From Thioalbus denitrificans (lineage in GTDB: Bacteria > Pseudomonadota > Gammaproteobacteria > DSM-26407): a stretch of DNA of 64,000 bases. Positions 25,148-34,868 of this stretch are shown here, piece by piece. The notes under the pieces are model-generated. The model made no database searches. It saw only the letters and a list, made by a program, of their open reading frames with translations, and was not told where the DNA came from. Positions within the stretch are counted from its first letter, which is position 1; every line of letters starts with the position of its first letter. The stretch spans positions 214,712-278,711 of the forward strand of contig NZ_QPJY01000003.1 in assembly GCF_003337735.1 (NCBI RefSeq). The letters run 5' to 3'. The position numbers were made by a program, and so were the translations under genes.

Positions 25148-25869
25148 CCGCCGGCCCTGAGCTCCTCGAGCAGGCGCTCGGTGGGCACATGGCGCACGTC
25201 GCGGCCGTTGGCCAGGTAGATGATGTAGCCGGCGATGTTCTTGGCATGGGCGCCGATGCGATCCAGGGCCCGCAGCCCCAGCACCACCTCCACCACGTGG
25301 CCCACGTTGCGGTGGTCCTCCATGATGTAGGTGGACAGGCGCCGCAGGGCGGACTGGAACTCGCCGTCCAGCGTCTCGTCGTGCTGCAGCACCTCCAGGG
25401 CCAGGTCCAGGTCCAGGGACTCGAAGGCGCGCAGGGTGGTCTCCAGGGCGGCGGTCACCCCCCGCCCCAGTTCGAAGAGATCCCGCAGCAGGCTGGGGTT
25501 CGGGCTCGCGCCGTTGCCGCCGTAGAGCCGCTGGGTCAGCTGCGCCACCCGGCGCGCCTCGTCGCCCACCCGCTCGAGATCGGTCACCGACTTGGCCACC
25601 GCCATCACCTCGCGCAGGTCCTTACCCACCGGCGCGCGCATGGCCAGCACCCGGACCAGTTCGTCGTCCACCCGGATGTCCAGCCGGTTCACCTCCTGGT
25701 CCCGTTCGGCCACCTCCCTGGCGGTCTCCACATCCTCCTCCTCCAGGGTCCGCAGGGAACGCTGCAGCTGCTCGATGACCATCTGGCCCATCTGCAGCAC
25801 CAGTCCGTGCAGGTGGGTCAGCTGGTCATCGAAGCGCTTGACGATGTGACCTTCTGTGGGCTTGGTCAT
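25144..25869 (-). CDS. phoU: Phosphate signalling protein PhoU (first copy)
   Basis: A 241-residue PhoU, clearly related to but different from the copy at 22770-23486. Paired motifs LERVGDEARRVAQL and LDRIGAHAKNIAGYIIYLANG mark the two repeats. It follows pstB by 37 bp as in the standard pst operon and overlaps phoR by four bases. The copy between pstB and phoR is probably the canonical PhoU; how the labour is divided is not known. Confidence 0.94.
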   Translation of the reverse strand: MTKPTEGHIVKRFDDQLTHLHGLVLQMGQMVIEQLQRSLRTLEEEDVETAREVAERDQEVNRLDIRVDDELVRVLAMRAPVGKDLREVMAVAKSVTDLERVGDEARRVAQLTQRLYGGNGASPNPSLLRDLFELGRGVTAALETTLRAFESLDLDLALEVLQHDETLDGEFQSALRRLSTYIMEDHRNVGHVVEVVLGLRALDRIGAHAKNIAGYIIYLANGRDVRHVPTERLLEELRAGG

Positions 25870-25906
25870 GGGTCGAGTTCTCTCCTTGCGCCCGGTGTCG
25901 ATTGGC

Positions 25907-26812
<906 letters not shown>

Positions 26813-26846
26813 GATGCTTGACCTCGGTCGGATTCTAAACCGTAAC

Positions 26847-28130
26847 TCACCAGCGCCGCTCGAACTTCTTGCGCAGCAGCACCGCGATGGCGTTCATGAT
26901 GACCAGGAAGCCGAGCAGCACCAGGATGGCCGCGGAGGTGCGCTCAACGAAGGCCCGCTCCGGGCTGTCCGCCCAGAGGAAGATCTGCACCGGCAGCACG
27001 GTGGCCGGGTCGAAGAAGCCGCCCGGGATGTCCACGATGAAGGCGACCATGCCGATCATCAGCAGCGGCGCCGTCTCGCCCAGGGCCTGGGCCATGCCGA
27101 TGATGGTGCCGGTGAGCATGCCGGGCAGGGCCAGCGGCAGCACGTGGTGGGTCACCGTCTGCAGCCTGGAGGCGCCGATGCCCAGGGCCGCCTCGCGGAT
27201 GGAGGGCGGCACCGACTTCAGCGCCGCGCGCCCGGCGATGATGATGGTGGGCAGGGTCATCAGGGTGAGCACCAGGCCGCCGACGAGCGGCGCCGAGCGG
27301 GGCAGAGCCATGAAGTTGAGGAACACCGCCAGGCCCAGCAGGCCGAAGACGATGGAGGGCACCGCCGCCAGGTTGTTGATGTTCACCTCGATGAGGTCGG
27401 TCCAGCGGTTTCTCGGCGCGAACTCCTCCAGGTAGATCGCGGTCGCCACGCCGATGGGGAAGGAGAGCGCCAGGGTCACGATGACCGTGTACAGCGAGCC
27501 CATCAGGGCGCCGCGGATGCCGGCCAGCTCCGGCTCGCGGGAGTCGCCGGCGGTGAAGAAGGTGGTGTTGAAGCGCTTCTCGATGCGCCCCTCGGACTCC
27601 AGTTTCCGCAGCCACGACAGGGGCAGATCCTTGATGCGCCGCTGCGCCTCCGGCACGTCCACGGGGATGTGGCCCTTGGCGTACATGTCCACGTCGTCGT
27701 CGGCGGGCACCCACACGGAGCGGGTGGTGCCGATGAGCGCCGGGTCCGCCATCACCATGTCCCGCAGCTGGTAGCTGGCGCCGCTGCTCACCAGCCCGTT
27801 GAGGGTCCGGCGATCCTGCCGCCCGGTGACCTCCGGGAACAGCTCCTGCATCGAGCGGCGCACCAGGGCGGCGTAGTTGGCCCCGGAGAGCGCCTGCGGC
27901 GCCCGGCTGCCCTCGGGATCGATCACCGCCGGGTCGAAGTTGATGTCGAGCCGGACGTGGGTCTGCAGGAAGGCGCTGTAGCCGTTGGCCGCGATGCTGG
28001 TGAACAGCAGGGCCAGGAACAGCAGCCCGGCGGCGATGGCGGCGATGCCGTAGAGCCGGAACCGCCGCTCGGCGGCATAGCGCCGCTTCAGGCTGGCGTT
28101 GACGATATCGATGGCGCGCTGATTCTTCAT
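26847..28130 (-). CDS. pstA: Phosphate ABC transporter permease PstA
   Basis: A 427-residue inner-membrane permease. One N-terminal transmembrane segment ([18 protein letters not shown]) is followed by a long periplasmic region (about residues 60-200), then the five-helix MetI-type core with the EAA-like loop [27 protein letters not shown]. The large periplasmic insert is common in proteobacterial long-form PstA (DUF3333). It works with PstC, PstB and PstS. Confidence 0.94.
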   Translation of the reverse strand: MKNQRAIDIVNASLKRRYAAERRFRLYGIAAIAAGLLFLALLFTSIAANGYSAFLQTHVRLDINFDPAVIDPEGSRAPQALSGANYAALVRRSMQELFPEVTGRQDRRTLNGLVSSGASYQLRDMVMADPALIGTTRSVWVPADDDVDMYAKGHIPVDVPEAQRRIKDLPLSWLRKLESEGRIEKRFNTTFFTAGDSREPELAGIRGALMGSLYTVIVTLALSFPIGVATAIYLEEFAPRNRWTDLIEVNINNLAAVPSIVFGLLGLAVFLNFMALPRSAPLVGGLVLTLMTLPTIIIAGRAALKSVPPSIREAALGIGASRLQTVTHHVLPLALPGMLTGTIIGMAQALGETAPLLMIGMVAFIVDIPGGFFDPATVLPVQIFLWADSPERAFVERTSAAILVLLGFLVIMNAIAVLLRKKFERRW

Positions 28131-28148
28131 GGATGGTTCGCTCCGCGG

Positions 28149-29537
28149 TCACTCATACTGTTCGCGGTACTTGCGCACCACGTGCAGGGCGATGACGTTC
28201 AGGATCAGGGTGACCACGAACAGCATCAGGCCCAGGGCGAAGGCCGCCAGGGTCTTGGGGCTGTCGAACTCCTGGTCGCCCACCAGCAGGGTCACGATCT
28301 GGACGGTGATGGTGGTCACCGCCTGCAGGGGGTTGGCGGTCAGGTTGGCCGCCAGGCCGGCGGCCATCACCACGATCATGGTCTCGCCGATGGCCCGCGA
28401 GACCGCCAGCAGCACCCCGCCCACGATGCCCGGCAGGGCCGCCGGAATGATCACCTTGCGCACCGTCTCCGAGCGGGTGGCGCCCATGGCGTAGGAGCCG
28501 TCGCGCAGGGACTGGGGCACGGCGTTGATGACGTCGTCGGAGAGGGAGGAGACGAAGGGGATGATCATGATGCCCATCACCAGGCCCGCCGCCAGCGCGC
28601 TCTCGGAGGAGACGTCCAGGCCGAGGGCCGCGCCCCCGTCGCGCAGGGCGGGCGCCACCACCAGGGCGGCGAAGAAGCCGTAGACCACGGTGGGGATGCC
28701 GGCGAGGATCTCCAGCAGCGGCTTGGCCACCGCGCGGAAGCGGCGGTTGGCGTACTCGGAGAGGTAGATGGCGGACATCAGCCCGATGGGCACCGCCACG
28801 AACATGGCGATGAACGAGATCATCAGGGTGCCGGTGAACAGCGGCACGGCGCCGAAGCTGCCGGAGGAGCCCACCTGGTCGGCGCGGATGGCCATCTGCG
28901 GGCTCCACTTCAGCCCCAGCAGGAACTCCGATACCGGCACCGAGTGGAAGAAGCGCAGCGCCTCGAACAGCACCGAGAGCACGATGCCGATGGTGGTGAA
29001 GATGGCGATGGTGGAGCAGAGAACCAGGAAGGCCTTCACCACTCCTTCCACCTGGTTGCGGGCCCGCAGCCCGGGGTGGATGCGCTTCCAGGCGAGTCCG
29101 ATGCCGCCCGCGGCCAGGGCCAGCACCACCACCGCCAGGGCGGCGGAGCCGGTCTGCACCAGGCTGCGGTAGTGGTCCGCCGCGGCCTGCATGGCCGGGT
29201 CCACCTGGGCGGAGACGATGTTGCCGCTGACCAGGTTCCTGATGTCGTTCACCACCAGGCCCAGGCGCGCGTCGGGCAGGGCGCGGATCTCATCGGGCAG
29301 CCCGGCCACCACGAGCTTGGTGACGATGTAGGGCTCGAAGGCCACCCAGCCCGCCAGCACCAGCAGCGCCGGCAGGCCGCACCACAGCGCGGTGAGCATC
29401 CCGTAGTAGCCGGGCAGGGAGTGCAGGGCGCGCACCCCGCCGGACCCGCGGGACACGGCGAAGGAGCGCTGCCGGCCCACGTAGTAGGCGGCGGCGGAAA
29501 GCGCCAGGAGGACGATTGCGAGCGTGGTCACGGACAT
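28149..29537 (-). CDS. pstC: Phosphate ABC transporter permease PstC
   Basis: A 462-residue permease. Three hydrophobic segments lie before residue 170, followed by a six-helix MetI core with the cytoplasmic loop SLRDGSYAMGATRSETVRKVIIPAALPGI. The ~85-residue periplasmic insert between the first segments is typical of the long form. It is 18 bp upstream of pstA. Two hairpins separate it from pstS. Confidence 0.94.
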   Translation of the reverse strand: MSVTTLAIVLLALSAAAYYVGRQRSFAVSRGSGGVRALHSLPGYYGMLTALWCGLPALLVLAGWVAFEPYIVTKLVVAGLPDEIRALPDARLGLVVNDIRNLVSGNIVSAQVDPAMQAAADHYRSLVQTGSAALAVVVLALAAGGIGLAWKRIHPGLRARNQVEGVVKAFLVLCSTIAIFTTIGIVLSVLFEALRFFHSVPVSEFLLGLKWSPQMAIRADQVGSSGSFGAVPLFTGTLMISFIAMFVAVPIGLMSAIYLSEYANRRFRAVAKPLLEILAGIPTVVYGFFAALVVAPALRDGGAALGLDVSSESALAAGLVMGIMIIPFVSSLSDDVINAVPQSLRDGSYAMGATRSETVRKVIIPAALPGIVGGVLLAVSRAIGETMIVVMAAGLAANLTANPLQAVTTITVQIVTLLVGDQEFDSPKTLAAFALGLMLFVVTLILNVIALHVVRKYREQYE

Positions 29538-29584
29538 GGCGGTCGGCGGCGGCTGGTCGGTGGTTAGTGTAGAAACTTAGTTGC

Positions 29585-29638
29585 GCCGTTCTGAAACGGC
29601 AACGACCGGGAGGGTTTTCAGGCCCGCCCGGCCGTCGT
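29585..29638 (-). promoter_or_regulatory. Paired hairpins between pstS and pstC
   Basis: Read on the minus strand, ACGACGGCCGGG pairs with CCCGGTCGT (29602-29638), followed by GCCGTT-TCAG-AACGGC (29585-29600). There is no long U run, so partial termination or protection of the pstS end is more likely than full termination. This would allow PstS to be made in excess over PstCAB. Confidence 0.6.
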
Positions 29639-29660
29639 CATGCTGTCGCACCCAGTGCGC

Positions 29661-30707
29661 TTACATCTCCATCGGCGTCATGTTGCGGGCGTCGTTGGCG
29701 AACTTGGCGCGCTCCTCCTCGGGCATCGGGATGAGGCCCTTGTCGGCGAGATAGCCCTCGGGGCCCCAGGCCTTGTCGCTGGTGAACTCGTTGACGTACT
29801 CCTGGATGCCCGGGATGACGCCCACGTGAGCCTTCTTCACGTAGAAGAACAGCGGGCGGGAGACGGGGTAGTCACCGCTGGCGATGGCCTCGAAGGTGGG
29901 CGCCACGCCGTCGATGAGCGAGCCCTGCACCATGTCGGTGTTCTGGTCCAGGAAGCTGAAGCCGAAGATGCCCAGCGCGTCCGGGTTGGCCTCGAGCTTC
30001 TGCACGATCAGGTTGTCGTTCTCACCGGCCTCGATGTAGGCGCCGTCCTCGCGGATGGTGAAGCAGGCGGCCTTGAAGGCGTTCTTGTCGCTCTTCTCCA
30101 TGGCGGCGACCCAGGGGGTGTCCTTGCAGCCGTGCTCCATCACCAGCTCCACGAAGGCGTCGCGGGTGCCGGAGGTGGGAGGCGGACCCAGCACCTCGAT
30201 GGCGGTGGCGGGCAGGGCCGGGTTGACGTCCTTCCAGGTCTTGTAGGGGTTGGCCACCAGCTTCTCGCTGCCGTCGGCGGCGGGAACGTCCTTGGCGAGC
30301 GCCAGGTAGAGGTCGCGGCGGGTCAGGCTGAACTGCCCGGCCTGCTTGGAGTTGGCCACGGCGATGCCGTCGTAGCCGATCTTGATCTCGACGATCTCCT
30401 TCACGCCGTTGGCGGCGCAGGTCTCGACCTCGCTGCTCTTGATGCGGCGCGAGGCGTTGGTGATGTCGGGATTCTCCACCCCGACGCCGGCGCAGAACAG
30501 CTTCAGGCCGCCGCCGGAGCCGGTGGACTCGATCTTCGGGGTCTTGAAGCTGGAGGTCTTGCCGAACTGCTCGGCCACCACGGTGGCGAAGGGATAGACC
30601 GTGGAGGAGCCCACGATGCTGATGTAGTCGCGGGCGGCGGCGTTGGCGCTGCCGACGGCGAAAGCGGCGGTTACGGCCAGGGCACTGGCGAGAGCCTTCT
30701 TGATCAC
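29661..30707 (-). CDS. pstS: Periplasmic phosphate-binding protein PstS
   Basis: A 348-residue solute-binding protein with a Sec signal peptide (IKKALASALAVTAAFAVGSANAA). The phosphate-contacting loops are visible: SIVGSSTVYPFATVVAEQF, ESTGSGGGLKLF and PPPTSGTRDAFVE. It delivers phosphate to PstCA. AGAGG at 30717-30721 places the true start at the GTG at 30707 instead of the in-frame GTG at 30716. A Pho box with a spaced -10 element lies about 135 bp upstream. Confidence 0.94.
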   Translation of the reverse strand: MIKKALASALAVTAAFAVGSANAAARDYISIVGSSTVYPFATVVAEQFGKTSSFKTPKIESTGSGGGLKLFCAGVGVENPDITNASRRIKSSEVETCAANGVKEIVEIKIGYDGIAVANSKQAGQFSLTRRDLYLALAKDVPAADGSEKLVANPYKTWKDVNPALPATAIEVLGPPPTSGTRDAFVELVMEHGCKDTPWVAAMEKSDKNAFKAACFTIREDGAYIEAGENDNLIVQKLEANPDALGIFGFSFLDQNTDMVQGSLIDGVAPTFEAIASGDYPVSRPLFFYVKKAHVGVIPGIQEYVNEFTSDKAWGPEGYLADKGLIPMPEEERAKFANDARNMTPMEM

Positions 30708-30842
30708 GGATGTCACCTCTGAAGAGTTGTTGTGAGTCTGTTGGCTTGTCGGCGCACGGTCTGCGTGTGCCGAACCGGGTGGCGGCCTTTCACTCTCGAC
30801 CGCCCAGTCGTCGTGTTACGTGGGCGCAGTATAGGAACCGTT

Positions 30843-30861
30843 TGTTACAGATTTACTGCAC
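30843..30861 (-). promoter_or_regulatory. Pho box of the pstS operon
   Basis: On the minus strand GTGCAGTAAATCTGTAACA resembles two CTGTCAT direct repeats spaced 11 bases apart with an AT-rich centre. TATACT (30829-30834) lies eight to nine bases downstream as a -10 element, the normal layout of PhoB-dependent promoters that lack a -35. Confidence 0.75.
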
Positions 30862-30886
30862 GCTGAAATAAAACCGGAGGGGGTGT

Positions 30887-31579
30887 TCAGGGCCGGGCCG
30901 AGAGGCGGTAGCCGGCACCGCGCACGGTCTGCAGCAGGGCATCGCAGCCGGTGGGCTCCAGCGCCTTGCGCAGTCGCCGGATGTGGACATCCACGGTGCG
31001 CTCCTCGATGTAGACATTGGTGCCCCAGACCCGGTCCAGCAGCTGGCTGCGGCTGTAGACGCGCTCGGGGTGGGTCATGAAGAAGTGCAGCAGGCGGAAT
31101 TCGGTGGGCCCCAGCTCCACCGCCGCGTCGCCGGCGCTCACCCGGTGGCTGCCGGGATCCAGGGTCAGGATGTCCACCTGCACCGCCTCCTCCCCGGCAT
31201 GGGGCGCCGCGCGGCGCAGCACCGTGCGGATGCGGGCGAGCAGCTCGCGGGTGGAGAAGGGCTTGGTGACGTAGTCGTCGGCCCCGCTCTCCAGCCCCCG
31301 CACCTTGTCGTCCTCCTCGCCGCGGGCCGTGAGCATGATGATGGGTATCTCGCGGGTCAGGGGATCGCGCTTCAGGCCGCGGGCCAGCTCCACGCCGCTG
31401 GCGCCGGGCAGCATCCAGTCCAGCAGCAGCAGGTCGGGCGCCTGGGCGTTGATGCGCTCGCGCGCGGTCTCGGCATCCTCCACCTCGTGGACGGAAAAGC
31501 CATCCTGTTCCAGGACGAAACGCAGCATCTCGCGGACGGCGGGCTCGTCTTCAACTACCAGGATATTCGCAGAAGCCAT
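30887..31579 (-). CDS. phoB: Phosphate response regulator PhoB
   Basis: A 230-residue OmpR-class regulator. The receiver domain has [14 protein letters not shown], the phospho-acceptor Asp in [13 protein letters not shown] and the Lys in [12 protein letters not shown]. The winged-helix output domain has [31 protein letters not shown] and [12 protein letters not shown]. It binds Pho boxes and recruits sigma-70 RNA polymerase. A good Pho box ahead of it predicts autoregulation. Confidence 0.96.
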   Translation of the reverse strand: MASANILVVEDEPAVREMLRFVLEQDGFSVHEVEDAETARERINAQAPDLLLLDWMLPGASGVELARGLKRDPLTREIPIIMLTARGEEDDKVRGLESGADDYVTKPFSTRELLARIRTVLRRAAPHAGEEAVQVDILTLDPGSHRVSAGDAAVELGPTEFRLLHFFMTHPERVYSRSQLLDRVWGTNVYIEERTVDVHIRRLRKALEPTGCDALLQTVRGAGYRLSARP

Positions 31580-31647
31580 GGGAATCCGATCACTCCGGTT
31601 TGTACATCATGCATAATTCAAGGTTGAAATTATTACAACCGCTGAAT

Positions 31648-31665
31648 ATGACAGCGGCATGACAC
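31648..31665 (-). promoter_or_regulatory. Pho box upstream of phoB
   Basis: On the minus strand GTGTCATGCCGCTGTCAT contains two near-perfect TGTCAT half-sites 11 bases apart. It is 69 bp from the phoB start and also only 23 bp from the start of the divergent LysR gene, so it might affect both. Confidence 0.8.
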
Positions 31666-31687
31666 CCCGACGGTACCGGAGTCCCGC

Positions 31688-32530
31688 TTGGACATCGAAC
31701 TGCTGCGCACCTTTCTCGAGCTGCAACGGACCCGCCATTTCGCCCGTGCGGCCGAGCGCCTGCACCTCACCCAATCGGCGGTGAGCGCCCGCATCCGGCT
31801 GCTCGAGGAGACCCTCGGCCAACAGCTGTTCACCCGCAAGCGCAACGATATCCGCCTCACCGCCGCAGGCACCCGGCTGCTCAAGCATGCCGAGACCATC
31901 GTCGGCGCCTGGTCGCGGGCCCGGCAGGAGTCGGGACTGGGCCCGGAGTACCGCACCTCGCTGGCGCTGGGCGGGGCCTACGACCTGTGGGAGAGCCTGC
32001 TGCGGGGCTGGCTGTGCCGGCTGCGGGAACAGCTGCCGGACATCGCGCTGCAGGCGGAGACCCTGCCGGGCGAACTGCTGCTGCGGCGGCTGCTGGACGG
32101 GGTTCTGGACATCGCGGTGCTGTTCGAGCCGCCGCGGCTGCCGGGCGAGACGGTGCGCGAGGTGGGAACGGTGAACCTGGTCCTGGTGAGCAGCGTGGAG
32201 GGCGCCGGCGCCATGGAGGCGCTGGGCGAGGGATTCGTACGGGTGGACTGGGGCGCCAGCACGGCCCTGGAGCTGGCCCGGCGCTACCCGGACCTGCCCA
32301 CGCCGTCTCTGCGCATGAGCCACGGCACCCTGGCGCTCGGCTTCATCCTGGAGCGGGGCGGGGCCGCCTACCTGCCCGAGCGGCTGGCTGAACCCCACCT
32401 GGCCGCGGGAAGGCTGCACCGGGTCGCGGACGCGGCGCCCATCGAACGGCCCGCCTACGCGGTCTACCGGCCGGGCAGCGAGCGGGAAGAGGTCATCCGC
32501 CAGGCGCTGGCGCTCCTGGACGGGGCCTGA
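31688..32530 (+). CDS. LysR-family regulator, HdfR-like
   Basis: A 280-residue LysR regulator. The N-terminus DIELLRTFLELQRTRHFARAAERLHLTQSAVSARIRLLEE is the winged helix and is close to HdfR, the regulator named for flagellar repression in E. coli. The effector domain follows. The start is a TTG at 31688 with GGAG six bases before; HdfR-type proteins also begin exactly at this Asp-Glu-Leu-Leu position, which supports it. Target genes here are unknown. Confidence 0.85.
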   Translation: MDIELLRTFLELQRTRHFARAAERLHLTQSAVSARIRLLEETLGQQLFTRKRNDIRLTAAGTRLLKHAETIVGAWSRARQESGLGPEYRTSLALGGAYDLWESLLRGWLCRLREQLPDIALQAETLPGELLLRRLLDGVLDIAVLFEPPRLPGETVREVGTVNLVLVSSVEGAGAMEALGEGFVRVDWGASTALELARRYPDLPTPSLRMSHGTLALGFILERGGAAYLPERLAEPHLAAGRLHRVADAAPIERPAYAVYRPGSEREEVIRQALALLDGA

Positions 32531-32574
32531 CCGGGCGCAATCGCGCCGCCCGGGTCGCCCCGGGCGGCGATTCC

Positions 32575-32763
32575 TCAGTAGTCGAGGTCGTAGTCCTCGT
32601 AACCGAGATCCTGCACCTGCTCGCGCAGGCGCTTCAGCTCGAAATAGCGCTCGATGCGCCGCCGGTGGTCGGCATCGCCGTGGCGCTCCGCCCCATGGCC
32701 CGCCTCGAACACCGGATCCGCCCCGTCATCGTCAATCGCAAAGACGTCGTCCACATCATTCAT
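32575..32763 (-). CDS. Small acidic protein, PA3496-like
   Basis: A 62-residue protein, Asp-rich in its first half, with the conserved-looking basic helix HRRRIERYFELKRLREQVQDLG and an Asp/Tyr-rich end (YEDYDLDY). This resembles the PA3496 family of putative envelope integrity proteins. The ATG at 32763 follows CGAGG; a TTG at 32796 is in frame. Function unknown. Confidence 0.6.
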   Translation of the reverse strand: MNDVDDVFAIDDDGADPVFEAGHGAERHGDADHRRRIERYFELKRLREQVQDLGYEDYDLDY

Positions 32764-32958
32764 ACCCGCCGAACCTCGAAAAAAATCCTCGTCCAAACCT
32801 TCACCGCTGCGCGGCTCGTGGCGGCCGCTTCAACTGCGCCTTATCTAGCCGGAATCCACACGGATGGAAAGTGAATTGTTTCGATTGCGACGACAAAAGA
32901 TATTTATCGACCGCCGGTCCGACGCCATTCAGCCAAGTACCCCTCATTTGGTATGGAT

Positions 32959-32986
32959 ATCGTTATTCCCTGCGGTATATTACGTT
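32959..32986. promoter_or_regulatory. ModE-box-like inverted sequence
   Basis: ATCGTTATTCCCTGCGG followed by TATATTACGTT loosely matches the ModE operator, in which CGTTATAT and ATATAACG face each other. It is just upstream of the modE-like gene, as expected for autoregulation, but the right half is imperfect. Confidence 0.35.
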
Positions 32987-33008
32987 CAGCTTCCAGGGAC
33001 CCGGGGTC

Positions 33009-33410
33009 ATGAACGAGAAGACCAAAGTCACCAGCTACCGCGTCCGCGGCCGCTGCTGGATCGAGTCCGCGGACGGCACCTTCCTCGGCGGCGGCCGCGT
33101 CCGGCTGCTGGAGGCGATTGCCGCCCACGGCTCCATCAGCGCCGCCGCGCGCGCCCTGCACATGTCCTACCGCCGGGCCTGGGAACTGGTGGAGGCCATC
33201 AACCGCTGCGCGCCCGCGCCCCTGGTGGAGAAGCAGCCCGGCGGCCGCGGCGGCGGCGGCGCGGTGCTCACCGGGACCGGTAGCCGCGCCATCCACGACT
33301 ACCGCGCGCTCGAGCGGCGCCACCAGGCCTTCCTGGAAACGGAAACCGGGCGTCTCGCCCCCGCGGCCGATCCCGCCCCCCCATCCACGCCTTCCGACAA
33401 GGAGCCCTGA
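33009..33410 (+). CDS. modE: ModE-type winged-helix regulator (DNA-binding domain only)
   Basis: A 133-residue regulator with the ModE N-terminal domain: GGGRVRLLEAIAAHGSISAAARALHMSYRRAWELVEAINR and the glycine-rich wing GGRGGGGAVLTGTG. Full-length ModE carries two molybdate-binding Mop domains after this; they are missing here, and the C-terminus is a short Pro-rich tail. It sits directly ahead of modABC (three bases between stop and the modA GTG). Metal sensing may therefore need another component. Confidence 0.85.
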   Translation: MNEKTKVTSYRVRGRCWIESADGTFLGGGRVRLLEAIAAHGSISAAARALHMSYRRAWELVEAINRCAPAPLVEKQPGGRGGGGAVLTGTGSRAIHDYRALERRHQAFLETETGRLAPAADPAPPSTPSDKEP

Positions 33411-33413
33411 ACC

Positions 33414-34178
33414 GTGCGCAGACACCCCCTTCAGTTGCTGCTGATCGCCGCCCTGCTCGCCGCGACGGGCGCCCGGGCCGGGGAGGTCAGCGTCGCCGTG
33501 GCCGCCAATTTCAAGGCCACGCTGGAGGAGGTGGCCGCCGCCTTCACCCGGGCCACCGGGCACAAGGTGCTGGCCAGCAGCGGCTCCACCGGCAAGCTCT
33601 ATACCCAGATCACCCAGGGCGCCCCCTTCGCCGTGCTGCTGGCCGCTGACAGCGCCCGTCCCGAGCGGCTGGAGCGGGAGGGCTACGCGGTGGCCGGCAG
33701 CCGCTTCACCTACGCCGTGGGCCGGCTGGTGCTGTGGAGCCCGGACCCGGAGCGGGTGGACGCCGAGGGCGCCGTCCTGCGCGACCCGGGCCTGGAGCGG
33801 CTGGCCATCGCCAATCCCCGCAGCGCCCCCTACGGGGCCGCGGCGCAGGAGGTGCTGGAGGGGCTGGGGCTGTGGGACGGGATCCAGCCACGGCTGGTGC
33901 GGGGCGAGAACATCGGCCAGGCCTTCCAGTTCGTGGCCTCCGGCAATGCCCCGCTGGGGTTCGTGGCCCTGGCCCAGGTACGGGCCGGCGGGCAGCCCGG
34001 CTCCCAGTGGCTGGTGCCCCAGGCGCTCCATGCCCCCATCGAGCAGCAGGCGGTCCTGCTCGGCAGCGCCGCCCGCAACCCGGCGGCGCAGGCATTCCTG
34101 GACTACCTCCGCGGCCCCGAGGCCGTCGCCATCATCGAGCGCTACGGCTACGACGTGCCGGCGCCCCCGGAGCGGTAG
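33414..34178 (+). CDS. modA: Molybdate-binding periplasmic protein
   Basis: A 254-residue solute-binding protein with a signal peptide (LQLLLIAALLAATGARA). VAVAANFKATLEEVAAAF, LASSGSTGKLYTQITQGAPFAVLLAADSARPERLE and the later NPRSAPYGAAAQEVL are the oxyanion-binding segments of ModA. The start is a GTG with AAGGAG 10 bases upstream. First transporter gene of modABC. Confidence 0.93.
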   Translation: MRRHPLQLLLIAALLAATGARAGEVSVAVAANFKATLEEVAAAFTRATGHKVLASSGSTGKLYTQITQGAPFAVLLAADSARPERLEREGYAVAGSRFTYAVGRLVLWSPDPERVDAEGAVLRDPGLERLAIANPRSAPYGAAAQEVLEGLGLWDGIQPRLVRGENIGQAFQFVASGNAPLGFVALAQVRAGGQPGSQWLVPQALHAPIEQQAVLLGSAARNPAAQAFLDYLRGPEAVAIIERYGYDVPAPPER

Positions 34179-34187
34179 CACCGGCCC

Positions 34188-34868
34188 ATGTTCAGCCCCG
34201 GCGACCTCCAGGCCCTGCTCATCACCCTGCGGCTGGCGCTCATCACCACCCTCCTGCTGCTGGTGCTGGGCACCCCGCTGGCCTGGTGGCTCGCCCGCAC
34301 CCGCAGCGTGCTGAAGCTGCCCCTGGAGGCGCTGGTGGCGCTGCCCCTGGTGCTGCCGCCGACGGTGCTGGGCTTCTACCTGTTGCTCGCCCTGGCGCCC
34401 GACGGGCTGCTCGGCGGCCCCTGGCGCGCCCTGGGCGGCGGCGCGCTGGCCTTCACCTTCACCGGGCTGGTCATCGGCTCGCTGATCTACTCCCTGCCCT
34501 TCGTGGTGCAGCCCCTGCAGACGGCCTTCGAGGGCCTGGAGGAGCGGACCCTGGAGGCGGCGGCCACCCTGGGCGCCGCGCCGCTGGACCGCTTCCTCAC
34601 CGTGGTGCTGCCCCAGGCGCGCCAGGGCCTGCTCTCGGCGGCCACCCTGGGCTTCGCCCACACGGTGGGCGAGTTCGGGGTGGTGCTGATGATCGGCGGC
34701 AACATCCCCGGCCGCACCCAGGTGCTCTCCATCGCCATCTACGACCACGTGGAGGCCCTCGACTACGGCAGCGCCCACCTGCTCTCCGCCTCCCTGCTGG
34801 GCCTCTCCTTCGTGATGCTGCTGGGCGTCTATGTCACCAACCGCCGCTTCCGGGTGCGCATGCGATGA
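34188..34868 (+). CDS. modB: Molybdate ABC transporter permease
   Basis: A 226-residue permease with five to six transmembrane segments. It opens FSPGDLQALLITLRLALITTLLLLVLGTP as ModB usually does and has the EAA loop LEAAATLGAAPLDRFLTVVLPQARQGLLSAATLGFAHTVGEFG. It starts nine bases after modA and overlaps modC by four bases. Confidence 0.94.
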   Translation: MFSPGDLQALLITLRLALITTLLLLVLGTPLAWWLARTRSVLKLPLEALVALPLVLPPTVLGFYLLLALAPDGLLGGPWRALGGGALAFTFTGLVIGSLIYSLPFVVQPLQTAFEGLEERTLEAAATLGAAPLDRFLTVVLPQARQGLLSAATLGFAHTVGEFGVVLMIGGNIPGRTQVLSIAIYDHVEALDYGSAHLLSASLLGLSFVMLLGVYVTNRRFRVRMR

